Source: Olsenella_K sp036454645
Lineage (GTDB): Bacteria; Actinomycetota; Coriobacteriia; Coriobacteriales; Atopobiaceae
Assembly: GCA_036454645.1 (NCBI GenBank)
Contig: JAZHSQ010000012.1
Coordinates: 1-51,431 of the forward strand
DNA: 51,431 bases
Reading direction: 5' to 3'
This document shows positions 1-7,232 of the stretch, piece by piece; position 1 is the first letter of the stretch, and each line of letters begins with the position of its first letter. The position numbers were made by a program, and so were the translations under genes. The notes beneath the pieces are model-generated. The model had not been told where the DNA came from. It saw only the letters and a list, made by a program, of their open reading frames with translations, and ran no database searches.

Positions 1-35
1 CGGACATACGCATATGCAACCATCACCTCTCTGCC

Positions 36-1826
36 CTAGGAGCTGGGCTTCACGTCCAGGTCCTGCAGGGCCTCACCCATGATACTCGAGAAGATCGGGG
101 CGGCAGACCCCGAGGCCAGATAGGGCGTCTCGTAGAGGCCCACGTAGACGAGGACCTTGGCGTCGTCCGCCGGGGCGTAGCCCACGAGCGAGGAGAGGTA
201 CTTGCCGGCTATGTAGCCGTTCTCGTCGGCCTGCTCGCCCGTGCCGGTCTTGCCGGCTATCTCGTAGCCCTCCACGCGTCCCACGTAGGCGGTGCCCTCG
301 GAGAACACGTCCTTCAGCATGTCCGTCATCTTCGACGCCGTCTCCTCCGAGACCGACTGGCCGGGGCTCGGCCAGTCGAGGTCCTCCCCGCCGACCTTGG
401 TCACGAAGTGCGGGGTCTCGAGGACGCCGCCCTGCGAGATCGACCCCATGGCCTTCACGATCTGGACCATGGGCACGGCGAGGCCCTGGCCGAAGGCCAT
501 CGAGCCCAGCGAGGACGACTCGTACTCGTCGAGCGAGCGCACCGAGCCCGCGGCCTCGCCGGGGTAGTCGATCCCGGTCGTCTGGCCCAGCTGGAACCTG
601 GCGAGCCCCTCCGAGAAGCGCTCGGCCCCGATGACCTGCTGCGCGAGCAGGGAGGCGCCGACGTTGGAGGAGCGGCGCAGGATCTCGCGCGGGGTCATGG
701 CCATCGTGTAGGAGCGCCCGTCGTCGTCTCGCACGGTGTCCGAGCCGACCAGGATGGAGCTCGGCACCTGGTACTCGGTGTCGGTGTCGAACAGGCCGTC
801 CTCGATGCCCGTCGCGATCGTGAAGACCTTCACGATGGAGCCCGGCTCGTAGGCGCTGGTCACGAGCTTGAGGCCGAGCCCCTCGTTCGTGACGGTCGAG
901 GGGTTTGAGAGGTCCGCGAGCGGGGTCGAGCAGGCGGCGAGGATCCCGCCCGTCGCCGGGTCGGTGACCATGCAGAGGCCGGCCTGCGCCTCGTAGGTCT
1001 TGACGCCGGCGGTCACCTCCTCCTCGACCTTGCGCTGGACGTCCACGTCGAGCGCGAGGACGATGTCCTGGCCGTCCTGGGGCTCGACGGTCTTGGAGAC
1101 CCCTCCGGCGATCGGGGTGCCCGTGGCGCCCGTCTCCATGATCATCTCGCCGTCCGTGCCGCCGAGCACGTCGTCGTACTGCAGCTCGAGGCCGGTGAGG
1201 CCGTTGTTGTCCGTGTCGACCATGCCGATGATCTGGCCGGCGACCGAGCCGTAGGGGTAGACGCGCTTGGTCTGCTCGAGGAAGTAGACCCCCGTGTAGC
1301 CCTTGTCGGCCAGCTCCTGCCTCACCTGCTCGGCCTTGTCCTTGTCCGCCTTGCGGACGAGGTACACGAAGGTGGAGTCCTGGCTCAGCTGCTCCTTGTA
1401 GGTGGACGCCTCGCCGGAGAAGGCCTCCTGGAGGATGAGGGCCTCCGCCGCCGGGTAGTTGACCTCCTGGGGGTTGCAGTAGACGTCGTAGCAGTCGACG
1501 CTCGTGGCCAGGACGTTGCCGTTCCTGTCGTAGATGGTGCCGCGCCTGGCCTCGATGACCTGCGAGTTGGTGCGGCGCGCCTCGGCCTCCTGCGCGAGGG
1601 CGGGGCCGTCGACGACCTGCAGGTAGAACAGGCGAGCGACCACGACGGCGAGCAGCGTCATCAGGACGCCGAAGACCCAGGGCAGGCCGTGCGCGCCGGG
1701 GCCGAAGCCGAGGGGGCGCCTCGGGAAGCGCATGCCGCCGCGGCCGCCGGCGCCGCCTGCGGCCGGGCCCCTGCCCCTGCGGGGCCGCCTGCGCCCCTCA
1801 CGCGTATGTCTGTCGTCTCTGCTCAC
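36..1826 (-). CDS. ftsI: Peptidoglycan transpeptidase FtsI/PBP2 family (division penicillin-binding protein)
   Basis: Class B penicillin-binding protein that cross-links septal peptidoglycan outside the membrane. The 596-residue product has a basic, glycine-rich cytoplasmic tail (1-45), one membrane anchor (about 50-70), a PBP dimerisation region (about 90-240) and a transpeptidase domain with all three motifs: SxxK at 330-333 (S-I-V-K), SxN at 386-388 (S-S-N) and KTG at 526-528. There is no C-terminal PASTA domain. The start is a GTG; an internal ATG at residue 32 has no ribosome-binding site. It is the last complete gene of the mraZ-rsmH-ftsL-like run, the usual dcw order, and this context favours FtsI over an elongation PBP2. 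The 145 bp separating it from the ftsL-like gene contain nothing I recognise. Confidence 0.93.
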   Translation of the reverse strand: MSRDDRHTREGRRRPRRGRGPAAGGAGGRGGMRFPRRPLGFGPGAHGLPWVFGVLMTLLAVVVARLFYLQVVDGPALAQEAEARRTNSQVIEARRGTIYDRNGNVLATSVDCYDVYCNPQEVNYPAAEALILQEAFSGEASTYKEQLSQDSTFVYLVRKADKDKAEQVRQELADKGYTGVYFLEQTKRVYPYGSVAGQIIGMVDTDNNGLTGLELQYDDVLGGTDGEMIMETGATGTPIAGGVSKTVEPQDGQDIVLALDVDVQRKVEEEVTAGVKTYEAQAGLCMVTDPATGGILAACSTPLADLSNPSTVTNEGLGLKLVTSAYEPGSIVKVFTIATGIEDGLFDTDTEYQVPSSILVGSDTVRDDDGRSYTMAMTPREILRRSSNVGASLLAQQVIGAERFSEGLARFQLGQTTGIDYPGEAAGSVRSLDEYESSSLGSMAFGQGLAVPMVQIVKAMGSISQGGVLETPHFVTKVGGEDLDWPSPGQSVSEETASKMTDMLKDVFSEGTAYVGRVEGYEIAGKTGTGEQADENGYIAGKYLSSLVGYAPADDAKVLVYVGLYETPYLASGSAAPIFSSIMGEALQDLDVKPSS

Positions 1827-1971
1827 GGCTCAAGCTTACCCTCTCGTGGCGCCGAGCGGGCCCCTGCCGCGTCGCCTGCGTAGCAACAACATTACCGGAG
1901 GCCGTCATGGGGCACGCCGCCGGGGCCGCCCTCGTGCGGCCGTCCCCTGCGCGCAACCCCCCGGGCGCCCC

Positions 1972-2385
1972 CTAGGAAAGCGTCTCGGAGTCCGTCGAGT
2001 AGACCATGCCGAGGTTCTGCGTGGCGATTCGCCTGATGCGGTCCTTGCTGGAGAGGAGCGAGCGCTCGACCTGGAGGTCCGTGTTGGTCGCCGCGGCCTC
2101 GCTGATCGACTCCTCGAGGGTGGCGTTACCCCGCATGAGGTTGACCGTGCCAACGGTGAGGGCGACGCGCACGCAGCCCACCGCGAAGACGACCATGATG
2201 GCGCAGACGACGAGCCTGACGCGCCGCCAGAACTCGGGGGCGACGCCCCTGCGGGCGTCGGCGTCGAGGTGGCCGCCCTCGACGACTACGAGGGGGGCGC
2301 GGCGTCGGCCGGCGTGGCTAGGCGCCCCGCCCGTGGCGAGAGCGCCGTCCGTGAGGTCGTATGCCTCCTGCGCCTGGTTCAACAT
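1972..2385 (-). CDS. FtsL-like cell division membrane protein
   Basis: Small bitopic protein of 137 residues. It has a cytoplasmic tail of about 60 residues, one hydrophobic segment (about 68-88, VRLVVCAIMVVFAVG and following residues), and an extracytoplasmic part predicted to be helical (about 95-125, ending IRRIATQNLGMV). The IA..LGM ending is typical of FtsL/DivIC-type proteins, which form coiled coils with FtsB/FtsQ at the septum. The size, topology and place between rsmH and ftsI are those of FtsL, although FtsL sequence is poorly conserved. The ribosome-binding site is weak. The assignment rests on topology, the short C-terminal motif and synteny. Confidence 0.75.
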   Translation of the reverse strand: MLNQAQEAYDLTDGALATGGAPSHAGRRRAPLVVVEGGHLDADARRGVAPEFWRRVRLVVCAIMVVFAVGCVRVALTVGTVNLMRGNATLEESISEAAATNTDLQVERSLLSSKDRIRRIATQNLGMVYSTDSETLS

Positions 2386-2519
2386 GCCTGCCCGTCCCCC
2401 TGGATGCCTTGGATTGGTGCTGCGATGGTGGTGCGTTTGAGCTGCGTTGTCGTGCTACGTGGTGCCTGGTGCCGCCTTTGGGCTTCGTTTGTCGTGCACT
2501 CGGCCGAGGCCGTCGGTGC

Positions 2520-3485
2520 CTATTGCTGCGTGACGTCGAGCTTGACCGCCACGCGGACGAGGGCGCTCCTCGCGCGCGGGTTCGAGGCCACCTCCGCCTC
2601 GTCGGCGGTGAGGGGCCGCCTGGTCCTCACCTCGACGATCGGGACGTGCCCGCAGACGCACACGGGGAGGTCGGGTGGGCAGGTGCACCCCTGGGACAGC
2701 TCCGAGAAGACGTGCTTCGCGATGCGGTCCTCGAGGGAGTGGTAGGAGATGACGCAGATGCGCCCGCCGGTGTTGGCCCAGCGGACGGCGGCCCTGAGGC
2801 CGCGGTCGAGGGCGTCGAGCTCGTGGTTGACCTCGATGCGCAGGGCCTGGAAGGTCTTGCGCGCGGGGTGGCCCCCGTGGCGTCGGTCGCGCGCGGGGAT
2901 CGCGCGCTTGACGACGTCGACGAGCTCGAGGGTCGTGCGGATCGGCCCGCGCTCGCGGGTACGGACGACCTGGCGGGCGATGGCCTTGGCGTGCGACTCG
3001 TCGCCATAGAGGCGCAGCACGCGCGCCAGCTCGGCCTCGTCGTAGGTGTTGACCACCTCCGCGGCCGTGAGCGGGTTGTGCTCGGGGTCCATGCGCATGT
3101 CGAGCGGGGCGTCCTCGTTGTAGGAGAAGCCCCTCTCGGCCACGTCGAGCTGCGGCGACGAGACGCCGAGGTCGAAGAGGAAGCAGTCGACGCCGGGCAC
3201 CTCCGCCTGGACGAGGAGCTCGTCGAGGTCGCCGAAGTTGCCCTCGAGGAAGGCGTGGCGCGCCTCGGGGACCTCGCGCGCGAAGCGCTCGGTCGCGGCG
3301 GCGAGCGCGCGCTCGTCCTGGTCGATGCCGATGGAGAGACCCGTCGGTGCGACGCGGCGGGCGAGCTCGACCGAGTGGCCGGCCCCTCCGAGCGTGCAGT
3401 CGCAGACGACCTCCCCCGGCCTGGGGTCGAGCTGTTCGAGGACCTGCGCGAGCATGACCGGTATGTGCTTGAACTCAGCGTCCAT
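2520..3485 (-). CDS. rsmH: 16S rRNA (cytosine(1402)-N(4))-methyltransferase RsmH
   Basis: S-adenosylmethionine-dependent methyltransferase (formerly MraW) that N4-methylates C1402 of 16S rRNA in the ribosomal P site. The protein of about 321 residues starts MDAEFKHIPVM; the N-terminal HIPVM and the SAM-binding motif DCTLGGAGHS are family hallmarks, followed by FDLGVSSPQLD and, near the C-terminus, ISYHSLEDR. The open frame runs 31 codons further upstream, but that part does not resemble the family and would overlap mraZ, so the ATG at 3485 is preferred. It lies 11 bp after mraZ, consistent with co-transcription from the mraZ promoter. Confidence 0.96.
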   Translation of the reverse strand: MDAEFKHIPVMLAQVLEQLDPRPGEVVCDCTLGGAGHSVELARRVAPTGLSIGIDQDERALAAATERFAREVPEARHAFLEGNFGDLDELLVQAEVPGVDCFLFDLGVSSPQLDVAERGFSYNEDAPLDMRMDPEHNPLTAAEVVNTYDEAELARVLRLYGDESHAKAIARQVVRTRERGPIRTTLELVDVVKRAIPARDRRHGGHPARKTFQALRIEVNHELDALDRGLRAAVRWANTGGRICVISYHSLEDRIAKHVFSELSQGCTCPPDLPVCVCGHVPIVEVRTRRPLTADEAEVASNPRARSALVRVAVKLDVTQQ

Positions 3486-3496
3486 CCCCGGGCCCC

Positions 3497-3952
3497 CTAG
3501 TCCCCGTCGCCAAACATGAGGCTGTCGATCTCCTCGAACCCGCCGGCGTGCAGCGCGTTCCAGCTCTCGGTGTTCCACACCTCGAAGTGGTCCTGCGCGC
3601 CCACCACCGTGACGTCCCTCTCCAGGCCCAGGCGCTTGCGCGCCGCGGGGTCCGCGGCGTCGAGCTTCCCCAGGGCGACGCGCCCCGCGGAGTCGATGTC
3701 CACGGTGACGGCGCTGCCGGTCAGGAGGAGCCTGAGCCGGACGTCGTCGCGGTTCCGGGGGTTGAAGTGCCCGCCGTCCTGCTCGAAGAAGCTGTCGACC
3801 CAGTCCCTGAAGCCCTCGGGGGTGAACCCGTAGAGCGAGCTCTTGAGGGGGATGAGGCAGACCTGCTCGCCGAACTCCTTGCGGTAGGCTGCGGGAAGGG
3901 TGAGGCGTGCCTTGGCGTCCAAGTTGTACTGCTTGGATCCCGTCAGGTACAT
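3497..3952 (-). CDS. mraZ: Transcriptional regulator MraZ
   Basis: AbrB/SpoVT-like DNA-binding protein of 151 residues, first gene of the division cluster. It carries the two expected half-domains: N-terminal YNLDAKARLTLP (variant of DxKGR..P) and a second DIDSAGRVALG. MraZ binds short direct repeats upstream of its own operon and usually represses it. The ATG at 3952 follows GGGAGGGGG at good spacing; a longer frame to 4033 lacks family similarity and would start upstream of the predicted transcription start. Candidate MraZ boxes with a 10-bp period lie at 4011-4040. Confidence 0.95.
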   Translation of the reverse strand: MYLTGSKQYNLDAKARLTLPAAYRKEFGEQVCLIPLKSSLYGFTPEGFRDWVDSFFEQDGGHFNPRNRDDVRLRLLLTGSAVTVDIDSAGRVALGKLDAADPAARKRLGLERDVTVVGAQDHFEVWNTESWNALHAGGFEEIDSLMFGDGD

Positions 3953-4003
3953 CTCACACCCCCTCCCGTGGCCGAACACCCACCCCGTGAGCGCGTGTGA
4001 AGA

Positions 4004-4009
4004 ACTATA
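4004..4009 (-). promoter_or_regulatory. Predicted mraZ promoter, extended -10
   Basis: On the minus strand the sequence reads TGT-TATAGT, an extended -10 element, with transcription predicted to start about 45 nt before the mraZ ATG. No good -35 is visible; instead the -35 region is occupied by the GGTG direct repeats, as expected for a promoter repressed by MraZ. Confidence 0.55.
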
Positions 4010-4010
4010 A

Positions 4011-4040
4011 CACCTGGCCCCACCCTCCTCCACCTAGCCC
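4011..4040 (-). promoter_or_regulatory. MraZ-box-like direct repeats
   Basis: On the minus strand three consecutive 10-bp units each end in GGTG (GGGCTAGGTG, GAGGAGGGTG, GGGCCAGGTG). Known MraZ operators are short G-rich direct repeats (TGGGN in E. coli) spaced by about one helical turn, immediately upstream of mraZ. Position over the -35 region and 10-bp phasing match that arrangement. Confidence 0.6.
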
Positions 4041-4320
4041 CCCAAAGGGGTACGACGAAAGGTCCCGGGACCGAACGAGGGGCCGAATCGGCCCTACCAG
4101 ATGTGGGGTCGCGGCAGGCGCCCCGAGCACAAGAGCACAGGTGGCCCGAGAGGGGCAAGTAGAACGAATTGTGGAGACGCTGTGTCGACACGGAGGGGGA
4201 AATGTGTTGGCCCCCTCACCTGCGCATTTGACAAAACGATGATATCTACCTGCGGTTTATTGCATGCGAGAAGATCGTGCTCCAAGGGGCGCGCACGGCT
4301 GGCGCAAGGTCGGTGCAAGC

Positions 4321-4427
4321 TCCCACGGCGCCGTTTCGAACATGCGGGGGGCTCCACGCGGGGTGGGAGGGGCACGGGGGTGGGGCACCGTCCCACAGGT
4401 GGGGGGGCCATCCCACCCCGGGTGGGA
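4321..4427. repeat. Cluster of GTGGGA/TCCCAC elements
   Basis: Five copies of the hexamer GTGGGA lie within 107 bp, two in plus orientation (4363, 4422) and three in minus (4321, 4391, 4411). One pair forms the near-palindrome CCCACCCCGGGTGGG at 4412-4426. They could form stable stem-loops or be distal protein-binding sites. The mixed orientation differs from the proximal MraZ-box-like repeats. Confidence 0.45.
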
Positions 4428-4501
4428 GGAGGCCCCACAGCGGTCGCCGGGCACGCGGGGCGCCCCCGCCGAGGGGCGCGCCCCTCCCCCGCCGGCCGCC
4501 C

Positions 4502-5398
4502 CTACCCCCTCGCGCGCGGGTGCGCGGTGAGGTAGTCCCAGCGCACGTGGGTCCTGTCCACGTGCGAGTAGATCTGCGTCGTCTGGATGCTCGAGTGCCC
4601 GAGGAGCTCCTGCACGACCCTCAGGTCCGCCCCGCCCTCGACCAGGTGGGTCGCGAAGCTGTGGCGGAGCGTGTGGGGATGGAGCCCCTCGATCCCCGCC
4701 AGACGCCCGTAGCGCTCGCAGATGGCGTGCACGGACTGGCGCGAGATCCTCGTCCCGCGCACGTTGAGGAACAGCGCCGCGCAGGCGCCCGTCCTGTCGA
4801 GGGAGGGCCTGCTGGCGGCGAGGTAGGAGGAGACGGCCCCGGCCGCCGTCCCCAGGAGCGGCACGACCCGCTCCTTCCCCCCCTTGCCCCACACGCGCAC
4901 GAGGCCCTCCTCGGGAAGCAGGCTCGCCACGTCGAGGGCGCAGAGCTCCGAGGCCCTGAGCCCGCAGCCGTAGAGGACCTCCAGGATCGCGCGGTCGCGC
5001 GCGCCGGCCGGCGTCGGCGGGAAGGGGTGGTCGAGCAGGCGCGCCGCCTGCTCGACCGAGAGGACGTCGGGCAGGCGGCGCGGCTTCTTGGGGAGCGGGA
5101 CGTCGGCGGTGGGCTGCGAGGACGCGATCTGCTCGGCCACCATGAAGCGGTGGAAGCTCTTCGCGGAGGAGAGGGCGCGCTCGAGGGAGGCGGGGGCGAG
5201 CCCCAGGGAGGAGAGCTCGGCGAGGTAGTCCTCCACGTCGGCGCGAGACACGTCGCCGGGCGCGGTGATGCCGCGCCCGGCGAGGTAGGCAACGTATCTC
5301 CTGAGGTCCCTGCCGTACGCCTCGACGGTGTTGGCGGAGGCGCCCCTCTCCACCGCGAGGTAGGAGAGGAACTCCCCAAGCGCGGCGTCGAGGTCCAA
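4502..5398 (-). CDS. xerD: Tyrosine recombinase XerD
   Basis: Site-specific recombinase of 298 residues, the normal size for XerC/XerD, which resolve chromosome dimers at dif with FtsK. It has a SAM-like N-terminal DNA-binding domain (about 1-90) and a complete catalytic domain: Arg149, Lys172 or Lys175 in the GKGGKER hairpin, His242 and Arg245 in HTLRHSFATHL, His268 in LGHSS, and nucleophile Tyr277. The start is TTG, five bases after the pyrG stop, with a GAGGA site inside the pyrG end, which indicates translational coupling. XerC versus XerD cannot be settled from motifs alone. An integrase of a mobile element is unlikely because no att sites or phage genes are nearby. Confidence 0.88.
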   Translation of the reverse strand: MDLDAALGEFLSYLAVERGASANTVEAYGRDLRRYVAYLAGRGITAPGDVSRADVEDYLAELSSLGLAPASLERALSSAKSFHRFMVAEQIASSQPTADVPLPKKPRRLPDVLSVEQAARLLDHPFPPTPAGARDRAILEVLYGCGLRASELCALDVASLLPEEGLVRVWGKGGKERVVPLLGTAAGAVSSYLAASRPSLDRTGACAALFLNVRGTRISRQSVHAICERYGRLAGIEGLHPHTLRHSFATHLVEGGADLRVVQELLGHSSIQTTQIYSHVDRTHVRWDYLTAHPRARG

Positions 5399-5402
5399 GG
5401 CG

Positions 5403-7049
5403 CTAGTCCTCGGGCACGACCTGGTGGCGGTCGCAGCCCTCGTGCCTGGCGATGGAGGCGCGCACGAACTCGCGGAACAGCGGCGCGGGCTTGGTCGGGC
5501 GGCTCTTGAACTCGGGGTGGGCCTGGGACGCGACGAACCAGGGGTGCACGTCCTCGGGCAGCTCGACCATCTCGACCAGGCGGTCGTCGGGCGAGAGGCC
5601 CGAGATCACGAGGCCGGCGTCCTGGAGCTGCTTGCGGAAGGCGTTGTTCACCTCGTAGCGGTGGCGGTGGCGCTCGTAGACGAGGTCGGCGCCGTAGGCC
5701 TCGCGCGAGAGCTCGCCCACGACCTTGCAGGGGTAGGCGCCGAGGCGCATGGTGCCGCCCTTGTCGTCGATGTCCTTCTGGTCGGGCATGAGGTCGATGA
5801 CGGGGTACTCGCAGTCGGGCGCGAACTCGGTGGAGTTGGCGCCGGGCATGCCGGCGACGTTGCGGGCGAACTCGCTGACGGCGACCTGCAGGCCGAGGCA
5901 GACGCCGAGGTAGGGGACCTTCTCGACGCGCGCCTTGTGGACGGCGAGGATCTTGCCCTCGACGCCGCGGCTGCCGAAGCCGCCGGGCACGAGGATGCCG
6001 TCGGCGCCCGCGAGGACCTCGTCGACGTTGGACTCGGTGAGCTCCTCGCCGTCGACGAGGGTGATGTTGACGTGGCGGCCGTAGTAGACGCCCGAGTGGT
6101 GCAGGGCCTCGATGACGGAGAGGTAGGCGTCGGGCAGCTGCGTGTACTTGCCGACGACCTTGATCTCGGTCACGTCGGTGCGCCTGTTGGAGCTGTGCAT
6201 GCGGTCGGTGAAGGCGTCCCACTCGCTCATGTCGCTCGTCCTGGGGTCGAGGCCGAGCTTCTCGCAGACCTTGACGTCGAAGCCCTGGGAGGCCAGGTGC
6301 TGCGGGACGTCGTAGATGGAGGGGCAGTCGGAGTTCTCGAAGACGCACCCCTCGTCCACGTCGCAGAAGTGGGCGATCTTGGCGCGGATGGAGGCGTCGA
6401 CCTCGTGGTCGGAGCGGCAGACGATGAAGTCGGGCTGGATGCCCATGGAGCGCAGCTCCTTGACGGAGTGCTGCGTCGGCTTGGTCTTGACCTCGTGGGC
6501 GGCCGCGATGTAGGGGACGAGGCTCACGTGGATGACCAGCGTGTTGCCGGCGCCCTTCTCCTTGCGGAACTGGCGGATGGCCTCGACGAAGGACTGGCCC
6601 TCGATGTCGCCGATGGTGCCGCCGAGCTCGGTGATCACGACGTCGGCCTGGGTCTGCTCCTCGATGCGCAGGAAGCGGCCCTTGATCTCGTTGGTGACGT
6701 GCGGGATCACCTGGACGGTGCCGCCCAGGAAGTCCCCGGCGCGCTCGCGGGAGATGAGGGACTGGTAGATCAGGCCCGTGGTGAAGTTGGAGGCGCGCGT
6801 GAGGTTCTCGTCGATGAAGCGCTCGTAGTGGCCGAGGTCGAGGTCGGTCTCCTTGCCGTCCTCGGTCACGAAGACCTCGCCGTGCTGGAAGGGGCTCATG
6901 GTGCCCGGGTCCACGTTGAGGTAGGGGTCGGCCTTCTGCATCATGACCTTATAGCCGCGGGCCTTGAGCAGGCGGCCGAGCGACGCGGCCGTGATGCCCT
7001 TCCCGAGGGAGGATACGACGCCGCCAGTTACGAAGATGTGCTTTGTCAT
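5403..7049 (-). CDS. pyrG: CTP synthase
   Basis: Cytosolic enzyme that makes CTP from UTP, ATP and glutamine. The protein of about 548 residues starts MTKHIFVTGGVVSSLGKG, the canonical N-terminus with its ATP loop; the longer open frame upstream is not part of the family. The synthetase domain (about 1-270) is followed by a class I glutamine amidotransferase domain with the catalytic Cys in LGVCLGLQ and the His/Glu pair in the C-terminal AHPEF. Full length with no lesion. xerD follows by 5 bp, and a TAGAAT -10 hexamer lies about 45 bp upstream of the start. Confidence 0.98.
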   Translation of the reverse strand: MTKHIFVTGGVVSSLGKGITAASLGRLLKARGYKVMMQKADPYLNVDPGTMSPFQHGEVFVTEDGKETDLDLGHYERFIDENLTRASNFTTGLIYQSLISRERAGDFLGGTVQVIPHVTNEIKGRFLRIEEQTQADVVITELGGTIGDIEGQSFVEAIRQFRKEKGAGNTLVIHVSLVPYIAAAHEVKTKPTQHSVKELRSMGIQPDFIVCRSDHEVDASIRAKIAHFCDVDEGCVFENSDCPSIYDVPQHLASQGFDVKVCEKLGLDPRTSDMSEWDAFTDRMHSSNRRTDVTEIKVVGKYTQLPDAYLSVIEALHHSGVYYGRHVNITLVDGEELTESNVDEVLAGADGILVPGGFGSRGVEGKILAVHKARVEKVPYLGVCLGLQVAVSEFARNVAGMPGANSTEFAPDCEYPVIDLMPDQKDIDDKGGTMRLGAYPCKVVGELSREAYGADLVYERHRHRYEVNNAFRKQLQDAGLVISGLSPDDRLVEMVELPEDVHPWFVASQAHPEFKSRPTKPAPLFREFVRASIARHEGCDRHQVVPED

Positions 7050-7093
7050 GTGGGGGCCTTCCCGTAGTGAACCTACCTTTTCTACGGGTCTCG

Positions 7094-7099
7094 ATTCTA
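7094..7099 (-). promoter_or_regulatory. Predicted pyrG -10 element
   Basis: CGC-TAGAAT on the minus strand lies about 45 bp upstream of the pyrG ATG in the 183-bp gap after recN. The -35 is not recognisable. The rest of the gap is GC-rich and has no other feature I can support. Confidence 0.4.
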
Positions 7100-7232
7100 G
7101 CGCCTCGCGGGGCGCGCCGGGAGTCCGCACATCAACTGGCCATAACATTCCGCCGGCGGCCTGCCGGGCGGGAGGGGCCCGCGCGGCGCGCGCTCTGACG
7201 AGAAGGACCCGCGCCCCGGCGCGCCCGCCGGG

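Larger units (their letters stand above)
3953..4501. other. Intergenic region upstream of mraZ
   Basis: This 549-bp gap separates the xerD 3' end from mraZ. It holds a predicted mraZ promoter (-10 at 4004-4009), three 10-bp-phased GGTG repeats (4011-4040), and a GC-rich block with five GTGGGA/TCCCAC elements (4321-4427). A self-complementary AGGGGCGCGCCCCT lies at 4472-4485, just beyond the xerD stop. It could be a weak transcription stop but has no T-tract. Short open frames here have no ribosome-binding site or recognisable product. Confidence 0.6.

Noticed and set aside
4228..4233. Consensus TTGACA on the plus strand in the mraZ-xerD gap
   Set aside because: No -10 lies at 16-18 bp and there is no plus-strand gene downstream; probably chance.
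4502..5398. XerD-like gene as an integrase of a mobile element
   Set aside because: Size and motifs fit XerC/XerD, it is coupled to pyrG, and no att repeats, phage genes or tRNA target are nearby.
5424..7067. 547-codon open frame on the plus strand opposite pyrG
   Set aside because: Product is repetitive Val/Ala/Asp/Gly with no domain; it arises from high GC at third positions of pyrG and has no ribosome site.
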